Below are positions 1 through 11,642 of a stretch of 64,000 nt of DNA, in pieces. The stretch comes from Gnetum montanum. Taxonomy: Eukaryota; Streptophyta; Gnetopsida; Gnetales; Gnetaceae. Every line of letters begins with the position of its first letter. Position 1 is the stretch's first letter. The stretch is taken from assembly GCA_015680685.1 (NCBI GenBank), contig MNCI01003607.1, positions 1,116 to 65,115 of the forward strand. The letters are read 5' to 3'. The notes beneath the pieces were generated by a model. The model was not told the DNA's origin and made no database searches. It saw only the letters and a list, made by a program, of their open reading frames with translations. Made by a program: the position numbers and the translations under genes.

Positions 1-280
1 GCTAGTTAACTTAGACTTAGGACATTAGTTAGAGTTAGTTAGTTTCTCAACCCTTCTCCCGATAGCATTGAAGATAAGCCAAAAATACCAAAAAAATTAT
101 ATACCTCAGACTTGCTTAACCATACACCGTGACACATACAAGCAAGCCTGGGAAGACAACGAACGATTAACCCCAAGTGTTTCTTGTGGTGTTAAGGCAT
201 TTAGTCTGCGGAGTTCGACCGGATCGCGCGTGTACGCTCGTTTCGTATGGTTGAGTGTAGGGGTACCTCGCCACTCATCA
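1..280 (+). mobile_element. 3' end of an Athila-like LTR
   Basis: The last part of an LTR that begins left of the window. It ends at CTCATCA and matches the ends of two other LTRs here (27160-27464 and 32760-33064), sharing the block from TTAACCATAC through AGACAACGA to TTGAGTGTAGGGGTACCTC. It is the least decayed of the three and still has many CpG sites around 216-250. The sequence after 280 is the interior of another LTR (281-2083), so this element inserted into it. A coding reading of this stretch is not supported. Confidence 0.8.
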
Positions 281-2083
281 AAAGGGATGCTGAAGGATGG
301 ACTAAAAAATTTGGCAAATTTTCTATCTCCTGGGCCATCAAGTTTGCTATGCTCTCTAGCTTGCCCAGCTTGACACATGTCCCGATTTCTAGTCCACCCT
401 AATGCTAGGCTAGGAGTTATCAAAAGTGTTCAAGATGGATAAAAAATTTGGCAAATTTTCTATGTTTTGACTTGTTACGCTCCACTATGATGCATAGCGT
501 AGATAGAGTATAAGGTCATGTAGGGCTAAAATTTTCCTAAGTGTTAAACTAGACATAGAAGGTGCATTTGGTAAGTCTTCGACCTCCAAGGTTGCCTATC
601 CTACTTCATCCTTAGAGCATGATCAAGGTCCCATGGCAAAGAAAGGTTACTTGGTTTAAAATTTATCCAAAATGAAGGGTTATGCCATGCTACACTGTAT
701 AGCATAGCACAACGTAGTAGAGGTGCCAGTGGCAAAAGTTACCCAAAATGAAACCAAGAGATATCAGGCTTACTCAACATGAAAGATGTACATGCTAGTT
801 GTTGAAGTGGCTTGCCTTGCTAAATATCAAAGTGATGTATTCAATTTTTTTGATAGAATTCATGGAAAATGAATGCTACTCTTTGCTACATTGTGCAGCA
901 TAGACAACGTAGTAAGCCAAAAATGCAAAATCTTCTAAGTGTTCATGCCATGCTTCATTACATTGGGCATTGTAGACAACATAGCACTTGGAAAGAGTTT
1001 CTGAATGCCTTTCAAAAGTGTCCAAAGCTCATCATTGACCTTCATTTCTACTCCAGCATCTCTCTAGAAGCTTAAGTGAGTAGTTTGTTTTGTTATTGCA
1101 TCCTTTGTTGGTCCCTGAAATTGTTCCTACACTTGATCGTACTCAAAAGAGGAGGGAAGAAATAGTCATAGAGCATAGGCACCAATTTGCATTTATTCTA
1201 GGAATTTGGTAAAAACATGGTGGTTTCTTAGATTTTGGCACATGCAGTTTGGGAAATATGGTCATAGTTTGACAAATTTTTAGTCCCTGTTCTTGTCCTA
1301 CCATGTGTAGCACCATAGCGTAGCACATCAATGTGACACATCCACATTCATGCTATGTGGGGCCCATGACACATGGCATCCAAAAAATGCCTTCCCCCAA
1401 CCTTGGCCCTATAAATACCTCAACAATTGGCAATCTAAGGGTTGGCTTTTGTAGTTGGCTTTGGCAAAATATTGGTGAACAAAAAGTTGATGAGTGGTAA
1501 ATCTCAGCATTAGAGTCTTCCAAATCTTTGTTCCAATCCCACACCTGAATGTGACACCTGCACATGCATAGCATAGCAATTCTCTGTTTAGCAAGCATCA
1601 ATCCTTTCATGTCTATCGACATGACATCTACAACACTCCAGAGAGAGTAACCATATTGCCTTTCTTTCTAGCTATTTTTGTGTATGTTGCACACCAATTG
1701 TACACATCATTCAATCAAAAGCCACATCCCCTAATCTCGGGGTGATGCATTTCTTTACTTGCACTCTCATTTCATTCCTTTATAATAGTATTTTAAACTA
1801 TTATCATATCTATTTCTTTCTATTAGCATATACATGCACGTTGATATTCTTTCACTGTTATGCATATTGCATTCCTACTTATTCCAACTCCTATGTGTGA
1901 TGCTCTAAAATCATTATTCACAAATGGTTATTGGACACCATGTAAGTCCCTGACTGATCGACTAGACAACTTAGGTTGCCCCATTTCCATACTTTTTGGT
2001 ACAACCCTCCTATGGATTCAGGGTTAGGATGTGCACCTAATAATCTCTTAATGTTCTAGCCACCAATGTTTTTAGATGCTACA
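281..2083 (+). mobile_element. 5' LTR of Tat-like element B (5' part outside window)
   Basis: Matches the 3' LTR at 19830-21400 from its first base here, for example GGCAAATTTTCTATCTCC near 311 and near 20096. It ends in TTxxACA-type sequence (GCTACA, 2078-2083), six bases before a primer-binding site. Inside are repeated short palindromic words of the TAGCATAGC type and a TATA box at 1410. The first roughly 225 bp lie left of the Athila insertion. No coding capacity is seen. The region 1640-2083 holds the U5-like part, with a GTAAGTCCCTG word at 1941 that is also present in the LTR of element C at 61574. Confidence 0.85.
1410..1417 (+). promoter_or_regulatory. TATA box of element B 5' LTR
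   Basis: TATAAATA within GGCCCTATAAATACC, followed by a conserved AAGGGTTGG-type word about 30 bp later. The same arrangement occurs in the LTRs at 21245, 41598 (minus) and 61018, which marks it as the retrotransposon core promoter. Confidence 0.75.
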
Positions 2084-2088
2084 ATTTT

Positions 2089-2107
2089 TGGCTCTAGAAG
2101 AAGGGCT
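2089..2107 (+). other. Primer-binding site of element B
   Basis: TGGCTCTAGAAGAAGGGCT starts six bases after the LTR end. It aligns base for base with the PBS of element C at 61702 (TGGCGCTAGAAGGAGGGCC), differing at few positions. The tRNA identity was not determined. Confidence 0.8.
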
Positions 2108-2535
2108 TGAACCTCTATGTCCCTTCTATGCATCATGGGTAGTCTTGTGTGCCTTTTGTACCTCCTTGCTAGCATAAACATAACACCCCTTTGGACCTGC
2201 TATGGTAGTAGTTGGATCATAGGCCATCATAGGGGTTGTTTATGTTTCGGTTGGTACAATTGGGTCCTAGTTGATGGTTCCCCTAGAACCTTGCAAGAAA
2301 AAAAGCCCAAAATGGTTTATTACATTAATCTCTCTATATTTCATGTAGCATGACACATATAGCATAACAAGTGTAGTGTAACAACTCTATTAGCATGATA
2401 GTCCTACCTAGCTTAGTGAGCATAGTAGTGTAAACCAATACTTTTCCAACATTTCCATACTTTGCTATTTTTGACCCATTTTCTATGTAGTTTACCTATT
2501 TCTTTGCTTCTTACATTCTTTTTGACATAGTAAAA
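2108..2535 (+). other. Element B untranslated leader
   Basis: AT-rich leader between PBS and the first gag methionine. No frame shows homology to anything I recognise, and no structured element was seen. Confidence 0.5.
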
Positions 2536-4990
2536 ATGAACCCACCTAGCACCTCAGTCACCACCTTGAGCTTGGGGATACCTCACCCCTTGCAACATGT
2601 GATGGATATTAAGCAACCACCTAGCCTAATGTGGATACCATGGTAGTCTCTTCAACTACAACATCAATTGACCAAATGCACAACCTGTGATGAAGAGTGA
2701 TATAACTTGTTATGTGTAAGGATCCAAGTAGGCCTACCACTAGATTGTCAGGAATTCGAAGAAAAGTGTAGCTTTGAAATTATTCACCAGAATGGGAGGG
2801 AGTTCCTTTCTACTTGTGATGCCATCATACCACTCACTGAAACGTTTCAGTGGATATTGAATCAACATATTTGACTAAGTGGGTCAAAATAGTAATACAT
2901 GACATCTCACTATCAGGAACCCCTTTACAATGGGTAAGAGGAATTTGAGTCTCATTTCGAAATTGGTGGCCTACTTTACACCACAACTTCTATGTTATAT
3001 CCACACCAATTATAGTCCTCTACCTCTTTGGTAAGCAATAATGCTTTTACAGCCCAAACATTCCTTGGTGGTGGGTATTCACCAGATGTTGTCAACATAG
3101 CAACATGTAGGGTCTTCAGCTTCATTTCCCTTTATCATCCCTCCATAGTCCATTCAAGTTGCGTAGCCAACGTCTGTAATGCTTATGCTACCATATGTAC
3201 ATACCATGCCTACATCACAACTGCATATAATCCCTTTTTTCCATGGCCTCTTCTATGCCAATTCCACCATCAGTAGCAACCCCAACCTCAACTGCATGGT
3301 GACCAGTGACATCCTTTCCTACCATCCAAATGCCTCAAGTGCTGGAATATGTGCAACCTCAAATGTATCAAGCCTCACATATGGTGCAACTAACCACTGG
3401 GCTATGGACTAATCTAACAATGGGTTAGGCAACCATTCCCATAGCACCACCAATGGTGGTCACTCCAACAACACCATCCACCTAGACATCACCACCAATG
3501 GGAGTGCCTCTGAAAATACCCCTAATGGGACAAACAGCTACACCAACAACACTACCTAGGATGCCTACATTGGCAGTACCACTAGCAATTCAACTCATGC
3601 AACCTTCTATAGCATCCCCAAGTCTGGACCAAGCCTTTTTTGCTCATTTAGATCCACACTGATGAAGTTAAGCAGTTTAAAGTTTCCAGCTCTGAAATAG
3701 TCCAAGTAATGGAATTTTATCATGATGAGTCGAGTATCGTAGTTGTTCCTTCTCTTATGTTTCCTCTTGGGGTACAATTCTCCTAGTTCACAAAATACAA
3801 TGAAGAGGATGATCCGAACACCCATCTAGTTACTTTTAGATCTGAGTCCTTATTACTACAACCATGGCTACACTCTATTTCAACATTAGAAGAATTTTTA
3901 AGTCAGTTTTTCACTTGCTTCAAGTATAACTTGAAGCCAGAGGTCACCTTAGATCAACTTATGAATGTCAAACAAGAACCATTAGACTCTGTCCAAAAAT
4001 TCATATAGTGTTGGAGCACTACCTTAAATGAAATTTGTGAAACAATTGTGAAAGCCCATTTACTTGCTATTTTCAAGGGTTCTATGAATGACCTTATTAA
4101 GTCTAAGTTGTATTATTTAGCACCACACTCTCTTAGATAGGATTTTTCACAAACAAAAAGTATACAAGATGCAATAGAATCTAGTAAAGAGCCAACTTAC
4201 ATAGCTTACAAAAACACACATGTGAAGAAAGAAAAGGAAAAGGGCTAGGTCACAACAACCACTATGGCCATTGTAGCTAACAAAACTAAGCTCAATAACA
4301 ACAAGTAGATAGCCAAAATTCCTAATCCCTCGACCACTACCACTAAAATGCCAATCTCTAGTAATGTAAGAGCTAGCCAACCCCTAGTGCCAATGGTTGC
4401 AGCACAAGCTTTGCCAAGAAAAAATTTTGAGTGTAAGGATTGCTCTAAATACACCCCATTGCCAATTGAGCTATCAGAGTTGTTAGATCAACTATTGAAT
4501 GTTGGGTGTATTCAATTTAAGCAAATGTTAAAGGAGGCCCATAAGTGTCATGAGAGGTATTTTAAAATCCTTCAAGACCCCTTTGTAGCCATGCCTAACA
4601 AGTCTCTTGTGCCTAAAAATTTTAGGCTTGAACAATTCTATAACTACCACTAGTTGTGTTGTCATGACACCAACTATTGCCTAGCATTGAAAGATGACAT
4701 CCAATGTATGATTGATCAAAGTAAGCTTGTTCTTGATGAAACTAGTCCTATCCAGCTAGAAAACTAGTCAATGAATGTCTACAAAGACCAGTTGAATGCT
4801 AATAATGTAGGCTATACTATTAATGTTATTAGCATTGATGACAATATAGAATCTACGCATATGTTGTTTGTGGTTCATGGACCTTCTCAAGGTACTACAG
4901 CTTCAGTGACACCTAGGCCATAGCCTTCTTTTATCATTAAGAGGCCACCACAGTGGCCCGATACCCCTTTGTAATTAAGGCCCCTCAATG
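2536..4990 (+). pseudogene. Element B gag, decayed
   Basis: Gag, the structural capsid/nucleocapsid precursor of the virus-like particle. It begins at an ATG that matches the position of the element C gag start (61941). The N-terminal block resembles the C protein (DAIIPLTE here, DIIPLTE there). The core runs from about 3707 (EFYHDES) through FTKYNEEDDPNTHLV, FFTCFKYNLKPEVTLDQLM and AIFKGSMNDLIKSKLYYL, followed by a Lys-rich tail and FECKDCSKYTPLP. Compared with C it has lost about 24 residues between LLLQPWLHS and ISTLEEF, which removes the conserved SLTGKALDWY segment. Many stops and frame changes occur, mostly TAG/TAA at sites where C or the family has Gln. It is not functional. Confidence 0.8.
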
Positions 4991-5099
4991 CACCTAAGAA
5001 AATGTGATGAGTGCCCAGTGGATAAGATGACTTGAGAATGTACTACACTAGGCCCCCCTAAGCCCATCCCTTTATAAATGATTCCCATGGCCTCACAAT

Positions 5100-6180
5100 T
5101 TAAAGATAAAATAGAAATGCATTCAAAATAAGAAACTGTTGAGGCTCAAAATATTGCCACCCCAACCAAAAGCCAAGTCCTCTTTTTTTCAAGGAATTTT
5201 TTTCTCAGGGCACATGGAGGAAGTAAAAACTACAAATTAACAAGCATTAGGCAAGACTTTATAGACATCCTTACACAAGTTAAACAAGCATTAAAATAAA
5301 AAAATACAACATTAAGCTTGTACAATTTAATAATGACCTTCGTAGTGCACCATGAAGCCTTGATCCACATGTTGGCATCTATACCTATTAAAAAAGACAT
5401 GTCCACAGAGGAAATAGCCGTTCATGCTATTATGTTTCCATCTATGGCTAAAGAAACATAGACAACTCACTTGAATTTTTATGACAAAGCTATTAAAGTT
5501 GATTCCAAAAAAGGTCAAGTAACCACTACTCTTATGTTCATAACAATTTGGGTAGGTCAATATAAGATTCATAGGGTGCATGTTGACGAGTGAGCCACAA
5601 CCAATGTGATCCCATTCCCTATTATTGACAAGATAGGCCTAATGGACCAGATCAAATCCAAAAAAACTTCTTGTGTAAAGTCCTTCAATGGAATATGCAT
5701 TGTGATCAAGGGGACCATCACTATCAACTTTGTAGCAAGGGATAAGTTCCCCACTAGTGAAGAATTCATTGTGGTGAAAGAGATGCCTAGGTTCAATTTG
5801 ATATTGGGAAGATCTTGGTTAGCCCAGCTAAGGGCTATCTCTTTGTCAATACACCAAGAGATCCATCTACCCTATGTAGGTAGAGAAGTGGTGATCTTCA
5901 GTGATGATGTAGTCCTTTAGAATATAAACAACATAAACATCAAGTAAGAATAAGAGAGAGAAATCTCTGAACACATGTCACCTATCCACGTTGAAGCCCA
6001 ATGTTTCCACATCAATAAGCCCAACAAAATTGATGACCTACAAAAACAAACTATATGGGCAAAGTTACCTTTCTCAATAGCTAATGATAACTTAGAGGAA
6101 TATCACTTTAAGTCCTCCAGGCCATATGCCTCGCCTAACCCACATTAGGTTAGGAAATAGTTACATGATTAGGGCATGGA
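5100..6180 (+). pseudogene. Element B aspartic protease and gag-pro C-terminus
   Basis: Retroviral-type aspartic protease that would process Gag and Pol in the particle. Visible landmarks are a decayed active-site segment near 5582-5615 (VDE, stop, ATTNVIP, where a D-x-G motif is expected) and the flap-side motif FNLILGRSWLAQL at about 5790-5830. The readable stretch is 5606-5918. Downstream, a second block (TIWAKLPFS, SSRPYASPNPH) matches the end of the gag-pro reading frame of element D on the minus strand (53930-54364), which defines the end of the polyprotein segment. The catalytic region is broken by a stop, so the protein is dead. Confidence 0.75.
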
Positions 6181-6267
6181 TCTACTTTACTTCTATAATT
6201 CTTTTGTTCTTAATACTATTGTTTGTATAGGCTTCAATTTTGCATTGTGTTTACCTTTTGTGTTAGT

Positions 6268-6510
6268 TATATTACTTATGGCCTGAAATGACCTTAAACT
6301 AGCTATAGCCTAAAATGACATTAAACTAGCTATGGCTTGATATGGCCTTAAACTAGCCATGGCCTAGAATGGCCTTAAACTATTGCATAGCCTACAAAGG
6401 CCTAGAACTGGTAGCCTGCTCTTCATGTTAACTAATCATGGCCTAAAATTTCCTTAAACTACCTATAGCCCAAAATGGCCTTAAACTAGCTACAACTTGA
6501 AATGGCCTTA
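6268..6510 (+). repeat. Tandem array with GGCCTTAAACTAGC core, 3' of gag-pro in B
   Basis: About eight imperfect units of roughly 25-35 bp such as ATGGCCTTAAACTAGCTATGG. Element D carries an equivalent array at the same place (53620-53840, reverse orientation). It separates gag-pro from the antisense gene. Confidence 0.85.
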
Positions 6511-6719
6511 ACACCAATTGCATTAAGAAATAGTTCATGACCAAGCCATTCTATACATGCATCTCTGTACTTTTGGTTATAAGCGACACATTTCATTTTA
6601 TACATGTGTTTGTGATTCTTCTATGCCTACCCCCATTCATATACCTTAGCACTATAATCTTTCCAATCTTGATTCTTTTGGTGCCAAGAGATCCATTTGC
6701 AAATGTTGTTCAATTACAT

Positions 6720-9700
6720 CACACATGACCTTATTTTTTCCTCATATAGCTGACCAATATATAGCGTAATCAATTATGACCATACATCAACCACCATCGA
6801 AATTCTCATGAGCCATCAAGAATTCATTCCATGACCACAAGTCTTCTAGCTCAGCTACATGATTCACTTTTCCCTTCTTTAGTTTCTGAACTCATTTCTA
6901 GGGGTCTTCATTGACACGTCTACACTCCCACAATGATTATGCTGAGTGTAGCAAACATTTGGTTGCCTCATCATATACATGATGAGGCACATCTATTACC
7001 TCTAGAGGGAGTTCAGGTATAGCTTTGACTTCAACTACCTGTTTTGGGTCCCATTTAAGTCGTGAATCTATTACACCAAAAATAGGGAAGTGTTAGTCAT
7101 GGGATGGTAGAAAATATGGAAAAACATAAAAAGAAAATGCCATAGCCCAAGCACACCTATCTTAGGGTCAAGTTACTTTAGGGGTTCAATCATGTCATCT
7201 ACTATGCCTTTGATAAAGGAAAACTTATCTAGAGTTTCCACCCTTGGCTCTAGGAAGAAAGTAGATAAAAACTTAAGGTCCTTAGCAAAAGTAGTGCCTG
7301 CTACACAATAAAGCACGTTAGCATTGTGAAGAGGAGAGTAAAAATGAGAGGATAACATAAATGATAGTGCAAAGCTACTACCTAGCAAACACTTAGGGGT
7401 GAGAGCAGGGGGGTCGTCCATCAACAAACTATCAAACAATTTAGCAAACTCACCATCCTCAAAATGCAACCCCTCTTCTTCAAGCTACCTTAAGAGTGTA
7501 GCCGCTTCCTCTATTGTCATATGTTCATCAAGTTGTGGGATATTATCTACAAAAGGATCCTCTACAATGGGGGCCTCCTCCTCTATAGTAGAAGTCTCCT
7601 CTTTAGTAGTAGGAGCCCCCTCTTCAATAGCAGGAGCCTCCTCCCTAGTAGTAGGGGCCTTCTCTTCTACAGTAGGGACCTCTTCTTTGGGAGAAAAAGC
7701 CTCTTCCTCATCTACTAAGCATAAGCCAAGATTAGAGTACTAGTCCAATTTAGATATGCAACCATAAAAGGAAAAAGAAGGCAACAAATAAATTAGCTAA
7801 GGGATACTCACCAATGAGCTCAAATTGCACATTGAAAACTCTGATTCGTAGCATTTTTCCCCTTTTTTGCTAGCATGTGAAGGCTCTTTTGCAGGATGAG
7901 GCTTCTTAATCTATAAATTTGACTTTATTGTTTTTGTAATGAGGCATGCTCCCCTCACTGCATTTCCCATGTTGGTGGGGGGATCCTCTCCAAAGATGTA
8001 GTGCACATGAAAGGATGGTACTTCCCAATCCTTGTTCGTCATTAAAAAGGACTCCTTGATAGCTTCTGGACGTCCCTAAGATCAGGTGGTGCAAAATACA
8101 TGGTAGATCCATGATTTGGATATCTGGATATGATCCTATATCACCTAGATCCCATTCTCTTGGACCATCAAAAATTCAGGAAACTATCATAAACAAGTAA
8201 TGAAAAAGGCAAAGTGCACATGAAAATGTGTATCAAGTTTGTCACGTAGCCTAGTCATTTCGACCCATAGGCCTTTTGAAAGATACTTAGCCCAATTATG
8301 TTGCATTCCCTCTTCCATTACATCTCTTGTAATCTAGGCCTGCTTTACCCTAAGACTTTTTCCTTCGAAGAGCAACTTGGGGAAGGCATGAGCCTGGAAG
8401 ACGCAGTAAATTTTTTGGGCTACCTCCAATATAACCTTTTTCATATAAATACCTTTGCAATCCTTATTGGTCCCTAACCATTATTATATGCTTCCTCAAT
8501 GGTCTACATCCTTACTAGTTTTTCCCCCATGGGTAAACCATTAGAAGGGACATCGAAAAAATATTAAAAAATACTATCGATGATCTTAAACACCACTTGC
8601 ACATTATGAACTCATGTGCAAAAATGGTTAACACTTTATGTGAAAGAATTGACAAGGGGAATCATTTTCGCAACTAGGATCCTTGGGTTTATAATCAAAA
8701 AGAGATCCATGAGCCCAGCCTCCTGAACCTTCTCAACAATCATTACTAGAGCCCCACTACATAGAAAACACTATGATTCATCAACCTCATCATACTGAAA
8801 GAGGAGGTTAGCCTCATTATGTCTTGAGGTAATTAATGTAACCTCCTTAGATTTGGCTACCAGTGTAGTAATTGAGAATAAAATCAGCCACTAAAAAATT
8901 AATTAAATTGATCTAGATTACATGAAAAGGGGCACATAATATAGATCACCTAGTGTGAATGATGTGGGTAATGGTGGTATTTGCACTAGCACTTCTTCTA
9001 TAGTGGGTACTTGATGAGATGTCCATTCACCATCTAACCATCCAAGCTCCTCACATTTCATGTAGAACTTAGAGTACTTGGTTGCATCAATTCTAAAATT
9101 GGCCCCAAGTTACTCTATAACACTAGCATGTATGTTCTCAGTGGAGGAGAACTCTTGAAGGGCTGTTTAAGCCAAGGCTAATGCCCCCTCTCTATCATGA
9201 AGACCATCCTTGTTGATCACAAATCTAGCAATAGATAAAACATGATAAGCATTTCAAATCATACAAGACAAACAAAAATAAAATCCTTGATCATATTAAT
9301 AGGACTCACCCACTAGCATAGTAGATGGTTCCAAATGGGTTTTGAAAAAATGTTTCCATATGGCAAGTAGTGAACAAAGTGTTATATTTATGATAACACT
9401 TGAACTATGGCATCACCCAAATCCAAGACAAGAGTCTTAAGCCTTTTGGACATTGACTCAAGCCCCCTACCTCTTCCCCTTTAGTAGATCCATCTATCAT
9501 GAACTTGAGAATGCCTCAGTTTACTCTAGGCAACAATGTGTCACTTAGGATACCTGATGCTTCAGTAGAAAATTGCAACCATATCATTACACTGAAGTGA
9601 TGAAGTAGGAATTCTAAGAATTCTGACACACCCTCTTTGAACTAAATTGCCTAGTTTCCAACTTACACATGTGGTGGGAGAACATTAGGCACAGGGGCAC

Positions 9701-9780
9701 TTATATGACACAGAACCCTTACCAATTCAACCATAATTAGGATCAGCTTCAACATAACCCTGCATTTCACAAAAAAAACA
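6720..9780 (-). pseudogene. Antisense gene of element B, spliced, decayed
   Basis: Multi-exon coding remnant opposite to the element's own genes, lying between protease and pol. It aligns with the plus-strand gene of element D (50242-53408) in blocks: NTLFTTCHMETFFQNP, then an 85-nt intron, then FVINKDGLHDREGALALA, later FQAHAFPKLLFEGKSLRVKQA, VMEEGMQHNWAKYL, an acidic repeat tract (PTVEEKAPTTREEAP and similar, about 7560-7700), LLMDDPPALTPKCLLG, and FLEPRVETLDKFSFIKGIVDD. The acidic tract is longer than in D. Stops occur in several exons. I do not recognise the protein family; extra ORFs, some antisense, are known in the Tat lineage. The 3' end near 6720-7000 is approximate. Confidence 0.7.
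9225..9309 (-). other. Intron 1 of antisense gene (element B copy)
   Basis: Minus-strand GTGAGT donor at 9309 and TAG acceptor at 9225, 85 nt. It falls between FGTIYYASG and FVINKDG, exactly where the D copy has an 81-nt GTAAGT...TAG intron (50448-50528). Splicing joins the two frames in both copies (phase 2). Confidence 0.75.
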
Positions 9781-10863
9781 TTAGTTTATAATAAGGGAAA
9801 TTTTGAAAATTTTCTCTAAGTATCCACTATACTTCCATGTAGCATAGCAATCTTCTAAAAAGTGTAGCAATCTTGTATGGAATATGATAATCATAGGACC
9901 ATTAATCAAACCAAAATTTTTCTAAGTATTCTACCTATCCTTATGACTTTTTATATAGCATAGAAAATATAGCATTTCACATAGCATAGCAATGGAACCC
10001 TATGCATAATGGAGCAACTACACCCTGTGTAGCGTAGCGGCTACATCCTATGTGGCATAGTAGCTATGCCTCACAGAGCGTAGTGGCTACATCCCACATA
10101 GTGTAGTGGCTACATCCTGTGTAGTGTAGCAACCCTCGTGCTCACAAAAGGCATAGCGATGTAAGCAAGTAAACATTTTTAGCTTGCCGGTTACACTATC
10201 AGGGACAACATGGCCTGAGGGAAAACATGGAACACTTGTGAAGCCCTTGCCCTATTACACTGTGTGGAGCATGAAAAATCCATCATGCAAATGTGCAATA
10301 TAAAATAACCCCTATCCACACACATTATGCTATATAGGATGCTTCAATCCCTCATTCTGTAAAACAATGGAGAGGAAGAAATTTGTGTATTGCTTTTGGC
10401 CATAGTAATGGTGGCTATAGCCATGAAATAATGGGCCTGGCCATAGCTACGATGGTGGTGGAAATGGCGACAGTGTAGCAGCTATGGTAGTAACCGTAGC
10501 CAAGGCAACAAAAACCATAGCATAGTGGCCACAGTAGCTGCAACTAGGGCATGATGGTCATAGTGTAGATCACCCCCAGAAAAGAAATGCAACACAAAGA
10601 AGGGCAATGTAGTGGCCTACTGGGTAGATGATGCATCCAATCATTCTTCAATTCATGCTCAAGGGAGACATTGTAAGGTGTGCTCCCCTTCATCCACATT
10701 TGTATGGCCCTAGTGTCTATGCTCACTTCTATGTGCCATTGTCTTATTGTCAAGTCTTGGCTTGTTAGTGGTTATGCTTTATAAGTGCTATGCTCTCTTC
10801 TCTGAACTGCACTACGATCTAGATTTAGCAGTGAAAATGATAGGTTTACAATGGGTAAACCAC
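9781..10863 (-). other. 5' leader of the B antisense gene, with repeats
   Basis: Between the TATA box at 10864 and the first recognised exon. It holds a short-unit array at about 10019-10145 with words such as GTGTAGCGTAGCGGCTACATCC, and a GCC/CCAT-rich stretch near 10440-10560. The D copy has a comparable leader (48141-50200). No protein homology is seen. Confidence 0.5.
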
Positions 10864-10871
10864 TATTTATA
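10864..10871 (-). promoter_or_regulatory. TATA box of antisense gene in B
   Basis: Minus-strand GGGTATAAATAGTGG. Upstream (10900-10990) lie three imperfect copies of a CCCATGT(C/T)CC...TGTAACAC word. The D copy has GGGTATATAGGC at the matching place (48135). Confidence 0.55.
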
Positions 10872-11089
10872 CCCTTAAGGGTTACATTACATGTTACTTT
10901 CCTAGGGCGTCCCATGTCCTGCGTGTAACATCAGATGCCCCATGTCCCATGTGTAACACAAGACATCCCATGTTCCCTACAACATAGCATGTAGATTTGC
11001 AAGAAAAGAAAAGAAGAAAAAGAGAAATTTTTTCTTTGTAAACATTTGATTCAACCCTTCACTTTAAGTCTTTAACATTGGCTCAAGAA

Positions 11090-11275
11090 TTTACACTATA
11101 GGCACCATGACAGTTTGGTATGACCTTAAATTGGAAATTTTGAAATTTCCCTTACACTATAGGCATAGTGACAGTCCTCTAAGACCTTAAATTGGTGATT
11201 TTGAAATACAATTTGACATCCTACACGTAGTTATGGTCTACTAAGACCTTAAACTGGAAATTTTGAGATATTACA
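11090..11275 (+). repeat. Tandem array upstream of pol in B
   Basis: Three units of about 60 bp with the core GACCTTAAAYTGGAAATTTTGA and a CACTATAGGCA start. The core resembles the arrays at 6268 and 17990. The region 10872-11089 before it shows nothing else recognisable. Confidence 0.8.
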
Positions 11276-11340
11276 TAATTACTTTTCATGCATTTTGCTT
11301 CATGTTGCTATGTTAGGCAGGTGCCAGTTGATGTCTTTTT

Positions 11341-11360
11341 TTTGTTGGCTATTTTGCAGG
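11341..11360 (+). promoter_or_regulatory. Candidate 3' splice site before pol, element B
   Basis: A T-rich tract followed by TTTTGCAG, then GAATG. The pol frame opens immediately after the AG (11358-11359). Element D has TTTTGTAG followed by GAATATGAC at the same place on the minus strand (47795-47792). Ogre-type Tat elements are known to have an intron between protease and RT. Confidence 0.55.
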
Positions 11361-11601
11361 AATGCTTAGGAATGGCCATACACATTGATCTTCATTTGTC
11401 TTTAATATTGACTGGACCCCATGGTAGATTCATTAGATGCTTGAACATAGAGCCTGTAGACTTTGAGTCACCTCCTTGTAACACCAACATAGCATCCTTA
11501 GAAATATCACTAGACTAGCCAGAACATCTTGTCCAAGCCTTAGACCTAGAGGCTAGTGACGTAATTGAGGATCCACTTATAGAAATTACCATGACCACAT
11601 G

Positions 11602-11642
11602 NNNNNNNNNNNNNNNNNNNNNNNNNNNNNNNNNNNNNNNNN
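11602..11642. other. Assembly gap (41 N)
   Basis: Run of N in the middle of RT. A single N at 12304 closes the other side of the block that follows. By comparison with copy 2, the missing part includes the YVDD catalytic motif. Confidence 0.95.
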
